This document shows positions 46,060 through 57,899 of a stretch of DNA of 64,000 nt, piece by piece. Position numbers and translations under genes: made by a program. Each line of letters opens with the position of its first letter. Position 1 is the stretch's first letter. Source of the stretch: Atkinsonella hypoxylon. Its lineage: Eukaryota > Ascomycota > Sordariomycetes > Hypocreales > Clavicipitaceae. The stretch is taken from NCBI GenBank assembly GCA_000729835.1, contig JFHB01000017.1, forward strand, positions 186,001 to 250,000, in the 5' to 3' direction. A model generated the notes under the pieces. The model did no database searches, was not told the origin of the DNA, and was given only the letters and a program-made list of their open reading frames with translations.

Positions 46060-47019
46060 ATGGCATCCCTCGCTTCCGCCTCCAGATCATGCCTGCGCTC
46101 AGGTTTTCGGCCTGCCTCCCCGGCGGTGCGTGCCATGAGCAGCACTGCCATGCGATCTGACAGCGCGACCTCCTCCTACCAGAGCCCCTTCAAGATGGGT
46201 TCCGACAAGGGCAGCTCGATCCCCGATTTCTCAAAGTACATGAACAACAAGGGCGAAGGGACGAACAAGCTGTTCTCCTACTTCATGGTCGGCACGATGG
46301 GTGCCTTGTCTGCTGCCGGAGCTAAGAGTACTGTTCAGGGTACGTCTGCGAAAGGGGGCTGTCGATCTCGGGTCTGGCGGCCCCAATGCCATTGAGGGCA
46401 CCTCGGGACGCCTAGAACACTTTTTTTTTTTTTTTATCACCGCAGAATGGGTGCTGATGCCTGCTAGAATTCCTCGTCAACATGTCCGCTTCCGCCGATG
46501 TTTTGGCCATGGCCAAGGTGGAAGTCGACCTGAATGCCATCCCCGAGGGCAAGAACGTAAGTCGGGTACTCTCATCGCGGAACTCATTTTCCCACGCCTG
46601 ACGCCCCGTTTCAGGTCATCATCAAGTGGCGCGGCAAGCCCGTCTTCATCCGCCACCGAACGCAGGACGAGATCGAGGCCGCCAACAAGGTCAATGTCGC
46701 CAGTCTGCGAGACCCCCAGGCCGACGAGGAGCGCGTCAAGAAGCCCGAGTGGCTTGTCATGCTGGGTAAGATGAAAACTCTGTCGCGGCGCATCGTTACT
46801 GGACACTTTTTTGTTTTAACTTTCGTTTTGCCATCAGGCGTTTGCACCCATCTTGGTTGTGTCCCCATTGGCGAGGCCGGCGACTTTGGCGGCTGGTTCT
46901 GCCCTTGCCACGGCTCTCACTACGATATCTCCGGACGGATAAGGAAGGGCCCTGCTCCGCTTAACCTCGAAATCCCCGAATACGACTTCCCCGAGGACGG
47001 CAAGTTGGTCGTTGGTTAA
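46060..47019 (+). CDS. rip1: Rieske iron-sulfur protein of cytochrome bc1 complex
   Basis: Transfers electrons from ubiquinol to cytochrome c1 in complex III at the mitochondrial inner membrane. Four exons: 46060-46339, 46468-46556, 46615-46765, 46838-47019; 233 aa, as usual. Introns 128, 58 and 72 bp. The first ends at TGCTAG (46467) and not at the earlier CGCAG (46445), because only the former joins STVQ to EFLVNMSASADVLAMAKVEV in frame. An Arg/Ser/Ala-rich presequence (about 1-30, cleavage probably before MSST or SDSAT) is followed by the single membrane helix (about 70-92, LFSYFMVGTMGALSAAGA). The [2Fe-2S] ligands are complete: CTHLGC and CPCHGSHYD. A long T run precedes the first acceptor. 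Confidence 0.97.
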
Positions 47020-47524
47020 GGTGCTTGACTTGGTGTAGGAGTAAGGCTGGTCTCGAGCGGATCGACAAATAGATGTTCATATTGTTTTCAGGCGGCTGGA
47101 TGAGAATTGGATGGGGGGTCAAGAGGTAGGGAAATAGAAGGGCGCAGTGGGAGAGAAAGCTGGTCCTGTTCTGTGTAGGGCGCCCACTCCTGTTCTCTTA
47201 GACATGAGCCATTGGCTGTGTATAAAATATACAAGGTACTACGAATCATTCTCTTTGTTGGAATGGAATTTCCCTGCGTCGTGTTTTTTCTCGGCAGGGC
47301 TTCAGTCGATGACGGTGTCTGTATTTTTTATTCCCACGGTATGTGATCTTCTGTACGCTGCATTACATGCCTAGGTACACATTTAAGCGCAGAATAGTGG
47401 AAAACGGACAATCCACAACATGTCCTTCAGATTTGTAGTAGATGTCTATGTTACGGAGATGTAATTACACTTGTATTGCCCTTTCCTTTTTTCTCATTCC
47501 CTGAAGTTTTCTTCGCATTTTCAC
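47020..47524. other. intergenic, 505 bp
   Basis: Convergent 3' flanks of rip1 and cct1; AT-rich, no gene seen. Confidence 0.6.
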
Positions 47525-49359
47525 TTAGTGGCCATGACCATCATCCGCTTCCTTCTGCTCCGGGTCCAACTTGATCAAGGTATCTATTCTCATGATGCTG
47601 ATGCAAGCCTCGACAGCGCTCTTCAGCTGTCGTACTTTGCTCATGCTGGGTTCCAGAACACCCAGTTTCAGCTCATCTACAACCTTGCCACGCATCAAGT
47701 CCAGACCATAATTCTTGTAGCCCTTCTTCTTAGCAGTGCTCTTCTCATCTTCGCTGGCATCACCTTCCTGGATGCGTTGCGACAGAGCGTGCCGTGATCG
47801 CAACTGTGCCACGAGTTCGGCCGCGTCCTTGGCTGCATTGACAGCCAAGGTCTTGGGAATAATGAGGAGAGACTGGGCGAATTCGCCGATAGCGAGCTGT
47901 TCCCGGGATCCCACAGTACCGGCAAATTCTTCCAGGTATATGTGGAGGGCCGTCTCTACGGCGCCGCCTCCGGGAACGATGCTGCCACTCTCTAGAGTTC
48001 GCTTGACAGCACATAGGGAATCATGCACAGAGCGTTCCATCTCATCGAGTGAGTAGTCATTTGGTCCGCGGAGGATCACCGAGGCAGAAGAGTGAGCTTT
48101 AGTTCCCTTGATCAGAATGCATTCGTCGTCGGAGATGCGCTCCTGGCTGACGGATTCAGCGTGGCCTAGACAAGACGGCTCAAACTTTTCGTCACCGTTC
48201 AAATCGGAAAGAGTGCTCAGCAGAGTGCCACCAGTAGCCTTGGCAATTCTTCGCAGATCCTCCTTCTTACAGCGTCGAACACCCATGGCACCGCGCTCGA
48301 CAAACATCTTCAAGACCAAATCGTCGATACCCTTGGTAGTCAAGACAACGTTGGCACCGGCTTTAAGAATCATTTCTACTCGCTCAAGAATCATCCCGGA
48401 TTCTCGTGCACGAATTTCCTCCAACTGCCGAGGATCATCGACGGTGATTTGAACACCCATCTTCATTCTTTCCTTTTGTAGATTCATGTCGAGGAGAGCA
48501 ATCTTGGCGTCTTGAATATGAGTAGGCATGGCTTGTGACGCCACAGTGCAGTTCAATGCGTAGCCCTTGATCAACATCGACTCAAGCACACTTTTGCCGT
48601 GCGCCTTGAGGATATTGACAGCCTTGACTGGGTACTTGTTCTCGTTGCGGTTGTTGGTGGTCTTTACGGCTTGCATAGCGTCAACTACCATGTTAGAGAA
48701 AAATTCTGAATCGGCTCCGATGATCTTGCTGGACATGGAGGTCTTGGCGATATTGAGTAGGGACTCGCGGCCGAGATTCTCGACCTTGATGCTGACATTT
48801 TCATTTAGATACTTGACAGCTTCTCGAAGGGCTAATCGGTAGCCGGTAATAATGGTGGTGGGGTGGATGCGGTTCTTCATCAGTTCGTTTCCTCTTCGCA
48901 AAAGCTCAGCAGCAATAAGGACAACAGAAGTAGTGCCATCACCAACTTCTTTATCCTGCTGCTGTGCTAAGTCGACAAGGATTTTTCCTGCGGGATCTTC
49001 GACGTCGAGAAGGCTCAAGATTGTGGCGCCGTCGTTAGTTACCGTTACATCCTGTTTCCATGCGTGAGAGGCTGATTTTACGAAGAGCTAAGAAGAGTGC
49101 GAGACAAGTAGAAAGATGCTTACGCCAATGTCGTCAACCATCATCTTATCCAGGCCGCTGGGACCAAAAGAGCTCTTAACAACATTCGCGATCGCCTGCG
49201 TAGCGAGGACTGCAGCAAAGATTAGCATGGAACATCGTCGACCGTTGACACTCCACTGTCAGGAGACGTACCATTCTGATCACGAATGTCGGATCCTGAG
49301 ATTTTTTGACCCCCTAAGAAAAGAGTGCCGTTCCGAGGCTGCTCGAACATAGTGGCCAT
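47525..49359 (-). CDS. cct1: T-complex protein 1 subunit alpha (CCT1)
   Basis: Subunit of the cytosolic TRiC/CCT chaperonin that folds actin and tubulin. Three exons: 49359-49272, 49209-49124, 49051-47525; 566 aa. Introns of 62 bp (GTACGT...CTGCAG) and 72 bp (GTAAGC...AAACAG) restore SDIRDQNVLATQAIANVVKS and DDIGDVTVTNDGATILSLLD. Signature elements are present: VTVTNDGATIL, the nucleotide-binding GDGTTSVV and, near 400, VPGGGAVE. Subunit alpha is indicated by GRESLLNIAKTSMSSKIIG and by DYSLDEMERSVHDSLCAVKR. The equatorial, intermediate and apical domains are complete. The second in-frame ATG (49350) is an alternative start. Paired head to head with the prolyl-tRNA synthetase gene. Confidence 0.96.
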
Positions 49360-49959
49360 ATTTGCGGCAATCCAAAATATCGGGCACTATGTGTGAACTA
49401 ACGAACTGGCGGAGTGTCGTCGTCGCGAATGGAATTCCTGCCTGCGGGTTGTGGGTTGAGAACCGCCGCCAGCTGCGGAAGCTTCAAGTGGTCGTTGTGC
49501 CTGCTCCGCCCATGTGCCCCTCGAACTTTTGCCCGGAAGCTGAGATTCTTCCAGCTCCGTGGTCAAGAGGTGTTATGATAATGGAGGGAGGCGCACGGAC
49601 CGGGGGCTACTGTGACGACACTGCACCAACAGCGTTTCGTGCCCCGCCTTTAAAAAAAAAAAAAAAAAAAAGAGAGAGAGGAATGGGGAAAGAAAGAAAG
49701 GGCCCGCGGGGCACACTTGCCACAGCAGCGACACCGATGCCGGTGCAAAGAGTCATCCACCTTGTCCCTTGCCCCCCCCCCCTTCCTTCTATTGAAAGCG
49801 CACAACCGTTAAGGACAGCTTCTTGAGCCACGACTTATTGCTCAGATAAGCAATCCAGCGTCAGACCGACCTGGCTAAATTAATTGGAAAAGCTCTTTAG
49901 TTTCGTTTTTCGTACCCCTGTTTTGCCCTCAATTTACCAAATTCGAGTTGCACATTAAA
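49360..49959. promoter_or_regulatory. divergent region, cct1 / prolyl-tRNA synthetase
   Basis: 600 bp between divergent starts, containing A20 at 49652-49671 followed by GA repeats, and C11 at 49772-49782. Promoters of both genes are expected here; no specific site recognised. Confidence 0.45.
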
Positions 49960-51688
49960 ATGGAGACCTCCGCTGAGCAGTCAAAAAGCGCCTTGCAGAA
50001 GGCCGAGAAGCAGGCCCAGCTTGCTGCTGTAAAGGCAGCTAAGGCAGCCAAGAAAGTTGTTGGAGGCAAGAAATCGGAAGACATCATCGGCATCACAAAC
50101 TCCAAGGCGGAGAACTTTTCAGCATGGTATCAGGAAGTGGTCCTCAAGGCCGAAATGGTCGAGTACTACCAGGAAATTTCTGGCTTTTTCGTCTTACGTC
50201 CTTTGTCTATGCACATCTGGAACACCATTCGCAAGTGGTTCCAGGGTCATATTGAAGAGATGGGAGTCGAGGAAACTAGTTTCCCCATGTTTTTGTCCAA
50301 GACATCTCTGGATAAAGAGAAGGATCATGTCGAGGGCTTTGCTCCCGAACTAGCCTGGGTAGAAAGAGCGTATGTATTTTCCTTTCGTCTTTTTCCGAGG
50401 TTATTGTATATTCAGATATTGATTTTACGCTCATATTAGTGGTGACAAGAAGCTCGAAGTCCCCGTCGCTATTCGTCCTACTTCCGAGGCTGTCATGTAT
50501 CCCTACTATTCCAAATGGATTCGCAGCCACCGTGATCTTCCCCTGCGATTGAACCAATGGAACTCTGTCGTGCGCTGGGAAGCAAAACAGACCACCCCAT
50601 TCCTTCGAACCCGAGAATTCCTTTGGCAAGAAGGCCACACTGCTCATCTGACCGAAGAGCTGGCGAGCAAAGAAGTCCTGGAGATTTTGGAGCTCTATGC
50701 AGGTGTATATGAGCAGCTCCTTGCCGTTCCTGTCGTTCGTGGTACCAAGACGGAGAACGAGAAGTTTGCAGGAGGTTATTATACCACCACTGTAGAAGGA
50801 TATATTCCATCCAATGGCCGAGGTATCCAGGGTGCCACTTCTCATGCGCTGGGGCAGAACTTCAGTAAAATGTTCCAAATTACGGTGGAAGATCCTCAAA
50901 ACAAGGGCCAGCATGTCAATGTGTGGCAGAACTCTTGGGGGCTGTCCACTCGTGTTATTGGCGTTATGGTCATGGTACATGGTGACGATAAAGGACTTGT
51001 GCTGCCGCCCCGTGTTGCCCAACTCCAAGCCATCCTCGTTCCTGTTGGTATCAATAAGAACACTACTGATGAGGTCAAGAAGAATCATGAGGATCAGATG
51101 GACGATATGCGTGTTATTCTCAAGAAGACGGGTGTGAGATGCGACTCTGATTGGAGAGAGGGTTACACTCCCGCCTGGAAATTTAACGATTGGGAGATGA
51201 AGGGAGTGCCGCTCCGTCTGGAGTTTGGACCCAAAGATGCGGCAAAAGGAGTCGTAACTTATGCTCGGCGTGATACGGGTGAGAAGGGTGAGATCCCCAT
51301 TGCAGATCTGGCTGTCAAGGTTCCCGAGCTCCTTGAAACAATACAGGCGGATATGTACAAGAAGGCGGAATTGGCATTCCGGGAGCATCGCAAGCAGATC
51401 ACCAAGTGGGATGATGTACTTCCTTCCTTGGATGATAAGAACGTTGTCCTTATTCCTTTCTGCCTTGATGGCAAGTGCGAGGATCGCATCAAGGAGCTGA
51501 CTACTCGGAGTGATGACAACCGTGATGTCCCGGAGAACCAGAAGCTTCCCTCCATGGGCATGAAGAGTTTGTGCATTCCATTTGACCAGCCTGAAGGAAC
51601 CGACCTGGTCCCTGGCGAAACTCCGTGCTTGAATCCTGAATGCAAGGGCAAAGCTCAGAAATGGGTCATGTTTGGTAGAAGCTATTAG
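49960..51688 (+). CDS. prolyl-tRNA synthetase, cytosolic eukaryotic/archaeal type
   Basis: Class II aminoacyl-tRNA synthetase charging tRNA-Pro. Two exons, 49960-50369 and 50440-51688, 552 aa; the 70-bp intron (GTATGT...CATATTAG) joins ELAWVERA to GDKKLEVPVAIRPTSE. A lysine/alanine-rich N-terminal extension (about 1-40) precedes the catalytic core: motif 1 region MHIWNTIRKWFQGHIEE, the TXE-like RPTSEAVMYPYYSKWI, motif 2 NSVVRWEAKQTTPFLRTREF with QEGHTAH, and motif 3 around LSTRVIGVMVMVHGD. The anticodon-binding domain starts at QAILVPVGI. The C-terminal zinc-binding extension ends KWVMFGRSY with C-x4-C (CLNPEC), as in the eukaryote/archaeal type. No YbaK-like editing domain is fused, unlike budding yeast. 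Start ATG at 49960; an ATG four codons upstream has poorer context. Confidence 0.95.
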
Positions 51689-51959
51689 AGGCTGCGAACA
51701 AGGAAGCGAAGGTGCAAAACAAGATTCACAATGAAGAGACATCATGGGCGCTTGGAGTAGGCGTACAGTTTTAGACGTCACATATTGAGGGAAAGGTGAG
51801 CATTGTGGATATCCATTTTATATATATATAAAGAATCTTTGGCGATATCCACTCGTGACCAAGAAGCAAATGAAGAGATCATGACTTGAATCAAAATTTC
51901 CTCTCTAATGTGTCTAATACTGTTTGCGTGAGGCTTGTCTACGTGCGTTGATTCTATTG

Positions 51960-53108
51960 TCAACACCACCCAAATTTCTCATTGTCGACCCATTCTACAT
52001 TTGAGACTGAGCCTTCACCAAACCATCTGAGACTTGCAATGCTTGATGTTTCTCGGACAACAAGCTCGCTCTTTAGGGTTGGCGTACGTGCCACCAGCAT
52101 TTGCGTGCGTTCATCTGGATTCCACATGTTCACTTTGGGACAAAGCCATTCTCTTGCCTGGGTATGCGCGACACCCATAATGGCCTCGAGAGCCGTTGCC
52201 AGCTCCACATCCGGCAGACTATCGTCCTCAAACGCAAAACGAAGAATGTCCATGACATTCTTCTGTGGGCTCTCCTTTCCTCCTGGCACGCTGGGAGACC
52301 ACAACATCCAAACTCGGGAACGGGGCCGTCCGGGCGGCGTATAGATGGCACCATGAACCGTGGAAACTTTCCCAAGAAAATGGCTGGATAAAGATGCTCC
52401 CCTGGCGAAGTGCCACTCATAGGTAGCCAAGTCTGGAAGAACAGCAACTCTCACGACATGGGGCTTCCCCGGCATGGTCGCCAGCTTCTTCCGAAGAGTC
52501 TGCTCGTCCAAGTCTGCCACCGCGGGCAGATTGTCGTCTGTGATTAGCGTCAGGCATCCATCATGGGGAGTGGAAAAGGGGTTCACTTGGAAACTCCAAT
52601 GGGTGCTCGGGAAGGGGGTCCATCCTCGTTCTGCGTAGAAGATCTTGCCTATGTCGGAGAAGAGGATGGAGAACTCGGCGCTGCCGGGGTCTCGGGCCTG
52701 TTGCGCCGCGAGTTTGTCGCCGAGGAGGGAGATGATGGTCGAGGCGTGGCCTTGGCGGCGGTGTTCGGGGGAGGTGAAGACTGAGGCGACGCCGTGGGCG
52801 GTCACATCGCGGATGTGGCCTTGTTGCGTTCGCACGACGGCCCTCCTGCGGTATGTTTCCAGGGAGGAGAGGACCGGACGGGTGGGGGAGACGGCATTCT
52901 GGACGGTGGTGGGGGAGGCGTGAGTCAGAATCCAGGTTTTTAGGCCGCCGTTCCGGGTGAGGCGGTTGGTGAGGAGTTGTTCTTCGCGGCGCGTGTACTC
53001 TTCGGGAGTGAAGTCTGATCCCCAGAACGGTTGGTGACTTGTCCATATGTTGGCTCGTTCATCGGGTGTGGCTTCGGAGATGATGAGGGGGGTATGCGGC
53101 AGGGTCAT
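51960..53108 (-). CDS. lyc1: lysine acetyltransferase, LYC1 family
   Basis: Single exon, 382 aa from the ATG at 53108 (MTLPHTPLIISEATPDER); an in-frame TTG upstream is not used as start. Length equals yeast Lyc1 (about 383 aa). The GNAT fold is in the N-terminal half: HGVASVFTSPEHRRQGHAST carries the acetyl-CoA-binding R/Q-x-x-G-x-A loop (RRQGHA), then FSILFSDIGKIFYAERGW. The C-terminal half is the LYC1-specific region (SRVWMLWSP, ALEAIMGVAHTQAREWLCPKV and the terminal WVDNEKFGWC). In Yarrowia LYC1 acetylates free lysine at N6 as the first step of lysine catabolism; that activity is transferred by family. Convergent with the synthetase gene, 271 bp apart. Confidence 0.9.
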   Translation of the reverse strand: MTLPHTPLIISEATPDERANIWTSHQPFWGSDFTPEEYTRREEQLLTNRLTRNGGLKTWILTHASPTTVQNAVSPTRPVLSSLETYRRRAVVRTQQGHIRDVTAHGVASVFTSPEHRRQGHASTIISLLGDKLAAQQARDPGSAEFSILFSDIGKIFYAERGWTPFPSTHWSFQVNPFSTPHDGCLTLITDDNLPAVADLDEQTLRKKLATMPGKPHVVRVAVLPDLATYEWHFARGASLSSHFLGKVSTVHGAIYTPPGRPRSRVWMLWSPSVPGGKESPQKNVMDILRFAFEDDSLPDVELATALEAIMGVAHTQAREWLCPKVNMWNPDERTQMLVARTPTLKSELVVRETSSIASLRWFGEGSVSNVEWVDNEKFGWC

Positions 53109-53405
53109 TGCTGTTCTAATGGGCAAGGCGAGCTCTCCGGATGTACAGCATCGAAATGTCTGTTTACAGAAGACAGAGCAACGGGAGGAAGGACCGCAGT
53201 GCGATTCGGTTGTATTGGGTTGCGTTGCGTTGCATCTGGCCGCAGGACACTAGATTTCAGAAGTATCCGGACCCTCAGAAACGGGACGGGACGGGGCGGG
53301 GCGGGGCCTGCGCCTAATATAGCTACCAGACATGTAGTCCTACGCCTGCGTCGAGCCGGGCGTCCGCGGGCCATGAACTGGGATGGGCCGGAGTGTTTTA
53401 TGCGG

Positions 53406-55060
53406 AGTCTGTAAATGACCTAACCTAACCTAGCCTAGCTGTAGTTATTCCGTAGGTCCTAGTGGCTTTAAGGTGTGGGTCCTAATTACTACATGTGGTT
53501 CTATTTTTTTTATAGTATCAGTTGGGAGAACCAAGGGCATAGCTGTATGCACTAGTGCTTTATGGGTTGTTGTGTGTGTTGTAATAACTTAGTAGGAAAG
53601 GGGAAGCCGAGGATATGGGCTAGCTGTGACTAGCCAATTATAGTGCGCGCTATTGTTAGGCGTTGCCCCCCTCATCTACCTCGACCCAACTACCGCCGAA
53701 CAATGGCTTGCAACCAAAGAGACAGAAGCATAGCCGTGCCAGAGGACAAGCATACTACGATGGAGCCTTGGGGCCAAGGGGCATGCTAAGTCTTCAGTCT
53801 TACGGCCACTCAAAACAACAACTTAGCAACCAGGCCTACACCTTGGCCTCCATCCGCCACATTGTTCAACTCAAAATATACACCGTTCATCCAATACCGC
53901 CGCTCGCGGGCAGCACAAGACCCCAATATGTTATGACCTTGGTTAAGGCTTGGGCCTTGACCAGTGATGTTGATACATTTCGGGAAAGGGGTACAATGCC
54001 TACCAGAATGGTAGAGATTGGGCTAAACAACGAAGGGATGATGCCATTAGGCAAGCTACCGGAAAGGCTCCCGAGGCTGATACCGCTGATACATGCCTGA
54101 GTGACCTGGCATCTTGCCAGGATTCAGCCTGCGATCAAGCGATAAAATAAGGATGCTCTCCGTGATCGCGAACGACGCTAATCTTGCGGGCTAGGTCCTT
54201 TATCCATGCTGTAAGCGATAGCTCCCTTGAAGTCCAAGATTAGTATGTCTTTTCCAGTCTACTTCATAGTCTCTCCTTCGGTCCGTAGCGCTTCTCAATC
54301 TTGACCCTTGACCGACGTTCGGGCCCTCGGCTTGCATTCTTGGCGCTTGTAGGACTGTCTGAGTGCTAAACTATCGATTATGAGCCTCTCCTCTTTAGTT
54401 GTGCCCAGCTTAACAAGGCCATTCGTATAGCGAGAATGAGTCCGTGCAGAGCAGTGATCAAAGGTAAAGAGTTTGTAAAAGAAAGAGTGCGGTGGTAGTA
54501 GGTTGGGACGCCCTTGGTGAGGGAGTCTCGTTCCAGAGCTCTGAAGGGTTGTAGACAATCATAGCTCTGTCCAGCGAGGCACAAGCAGCGCCCGACTAAG
54601 GGACGCTATAGTATACTGTATAGGAGGGGAAGAGGAGGGCGTAAAGCGTCTGTATGTAGTTGATTCTTATTAGGTTGCCCCTTGTAGTTCTAGGGGTCTA
54701 GATATTAGGTGCGCTCTCTTGCGGTAGATAATAGAAAGGAGCCCTTATAGCGCTAACCGTATAGAATCACTAGTATTATAGAAGTCCCAAGTAAAGTCTA
54801 ACCACTGTAATCCCTTGGAAGTCTAGTGTTTGAAAGGAAACAGCCTATTGCGTCGGCTTAAAGCAACCACGCACTTGACGTGTGCAGCCTGCTCAAACAA
54901 GCTTCGTGGTGTTCCACAGTGGCACGACCACACTGAGACATCGTGGTGTTGTGGGCTTAACAAAAGAGGATGTTATATAGTGCAGCCCTCAATCTTAGTT
55001 AGAAGCTCTGTAATGCGTTCTACTAGAGTAGCCTGTGATTGAAGGAGATTAGGGGTATAT
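53406..55060. other. TA-rich decayed tract, possibly RIP-affected repeat remnant
   Basis: By eye the tract is enriched in TA, TAG and CTA and poor in TG/CA compared with its neighbours, most strikingly 54595-54810, and every frame is broken. This is what repeat-induced point mutation leaves of an old transposon, but no transposon protein can be recognised and no dinucleotide index was computed. Confidence 0.4.
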
Positions 55061-57877
55061 TAGAGTGTAACTTGCCCCAGGGTACAAGCACAAAGGAACA
55101 TAAAGCTATCGCGGCTGACCGTCGCCTCGCGTACGTTACACCCGCACAGGTACGTGCTGCGCTTGCTGTGACGGCTGCGAAACAATAAACTGGCGATTTG
55201 GGAGTGGCTTGGCCCGGCGTCCATCGCACGATAAATCGCGCTCATCATCTGTCCTGTTGGCACGGTCTTCTTACGACCTTCTTTTTTTCTTTCTTCCCAG
55301 GGTCCTGCATCGATGACCTTCATCTTGGGACGGCTCTGACCCCCCCCCCCCCTTCCGCTCCCGCGCCCTTGTCAAGCTGTCACATCTGGTGTGATTGGAG
55401 AGAAGCGATTACACGCCTAAGCCATGTCATCTTTCCTGTATGTACGTTGGTAAATTGGTGTTTTTCGACGGCCACAACTGTGATACATTGTTTTTTGCTC
55501 GTGCAGGACAGGATCAACGCAGGCTGGCCCGCGGGACTGGGAGTATCAGGCCGTTATTCTTCGACAACTGAGTAATTCTGGTCCCGTCTATCCGGTTCGG
55601 ACGAGACCAGGATGCTGCAGCCCGACTATACTGTATGATGCTATGATGCCGGTTCAATGACTCCGTACCGACCCCATGTCTGCGGCACGATGGAGACGAG
55701 GCGAGGCAATAAATGGCAATGCGAAGGTGTGCTCTGCGGATAGTCGAGTCTGGTCCGATCTGGACAAGCCACATTGTGAAAATCAGGTCCATCTGCCCGC
55801 GCCATCATGGCATGCAATTCGAAGCCCGATTTCGACGGAAACTCCATGGCCCTTCTTGGCTTGCCCTGCGGCCAGAGTCGTTGCCCAAGGGGACCAGTCA
55901 GAGAAACACAGAGAGAAGGAGGGCAAGACCCGCACGCAAGCCCATCATCTCACCTCACCATAGGAGATGAGTCACGTCGGAATCAACGCTTACGCGAGCC
56001 TGCGTCATTGCAGCCCACGTCACATCAACTTGCACCGCAATCACTGCAGTGTTCTTTGCTTTCTGTACGCGCTGCTGCGGGGCACTGACTGCGCACATTA
56101 TGCAGCACGTCATCATTTGTCTGCCTACAATCGACGGCGTCCTAGACCAGATGAGGTATGCATGCATTGAGTGAGATGATTAGGGTCATGGAGTTGAAAT
56201 CGTGGCGGCGGCACAACTAACGTCTTGGAAATGTTGAAAGACGGAGTGGAACATCTCGGTATTCCATGGATCCATATTCCATATTCCATATTACACCGAT
56301 CATCGGCGGCGTCGAGCAGCAATGACATAACTGTACGTGCAGTGCAGTCTGGTGCTGATGATAAGCGACCTAGGTAGGTAATAAGGGGCGGTGGCCCCTG
56401 CCCCTGCCTGCATGTGGTGGTCCTTAGCGCCGTCAAGGCACACAGGGGATGGCTCATCGGAGAATTAACAAGGAAGCTCCACAGAAGCCGCCGGACGTAC
56501 AAGGTACCAGACCAGTTGACCATACGGAATATTGAGACCTATTTGATGCAACAGCGGTCCAGTCTTGGGGGTCACAGCGCAGACCCTGCCTGGGCTTCGT
56601 GCAGGAGGAGTCAGTGCCCCGAGACTGGCTCCTCGGCTCTGACTCCTCGGCTCTCTGCCGGATCGACGCACAGCAACAACTGGCAAGGTGTTGAACATCA
56701 AGATTTATCAGGATGCATCAGGACATCCATGTCTGGTCTGGTCTGGTCTGGTCCCAGTTAATTTGTCGACAGCGCAACTGGCCAAGCCCGGACGGAAGGC
56801 TTCCGCTCTACGCCCCGCGAAGACCAGGGAGTCGGAGGCACTAGCATCGCCGCCATACGGAGTAATACAGTCGAGTCAGAGTCAGTCGAGTCAGATCTAG
56901 TACCCAGGTGCAGATGCCAAATACCTAGGTGCCCGATGGTTGGCGCAACGCCACGCAATACCAGACGAAACCAGAACCAAGACACGCGGGCCGTTTCCCT
57001 GGCCATCAACGTCTGTCTGGTCACAGTCACAGTCATAGTCATCATGGCGCTCAGCCTCCCTGTAAGCATCCATCCATGTTTATCGTTGACGCGGAAAATA
57101 GCGACTAGCGATGTCGGCGCGCTCATCTCATCCGTAGCCTGCCTCTCATCATCAATGCCGGTTCCAGAGCTTCTTACTCTCGACGCACAGCAGCACTTGA
57201 CCGAGGATAACGTCCAGAATGGTATCCATTTCGGACTCGAATAAAAATCGGTCGATTACACGACAGCAACTGATAGACCATGTTGAACCAGGGTACAGCG
57301 ATGCATCGTAGTTTACGTCCTTTTCCGTCACACCTACCTCAGCTCGCCGGCATGGCTCTAATCTAGACCACGTCAGCACATTCCTCAGAAGGCTTGTAGG
57401 GCCGCCACTTGGTGTTGATCGTACCGAGTATGATGCCTGGTGACGATACACGGGTTCTGCAGCAGGCAACGCGAGGGCGGTCGCCGTTAAGCTTCTTTAT
57501 CTTGCGTCTGGTTGGAGTCAAATGCCGCGAGCGAGCCGTCCGATGGTATGCGGAAAAATTGCTTTGTATCGCTTGCATCGACAGCTTCTATGAAACTCTG
57601 TCGTAGATGAAGTTTCTTTTTATTTCGGGTCTGGTATCCCTTCAGGGTTCGGCAGACAGGACTTGACACGCTTGATTGCAAAGGGAGGTAGGAAAGGGGC
57701 TCTGGATGAACCAAGCGCCGAGACAGATGTCTGGACTCTGGAGGACGGACCCGCCTTGTAGGGCTGATGTGCAAGGTATCTCTGAGCAGTTGAATTAATT
57801 ATTCGAGTACAGTGTTCTCGTTTGCCTAATGGCTGTCAAAACCCTGCCTGCCAAGCTGACTAACCCTAGGTGCCTGC

Positions 57878-57899
57878 CTAGCACTAGCTCTAGTGCTAG
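57878..57899. repeat. 10-bp inverted repeat with 2-nt loop
   Basis: CTAGCACTAG, CT, CTAGTGCTAG: perfect 10-bp arms, embedded in CCTAGG-containing sequence in a gene-free area and just downstream of CTAACCCTAGG. Confidence 0.8.

Noticed and set aside
46446..46467. Earlier acceptor CGCAG at 46445 for the rip1 first intron
   Set aside because: Using it shifts the frame and destroys EFLVNMSASADV; the TGCTAG acceptor keeps it.
53663..54100. 145-aa ORF in the decayed tract
   Set aside because: No domain, no signal peptide and no family resemblance; it sits in TA-rich broken sequence.
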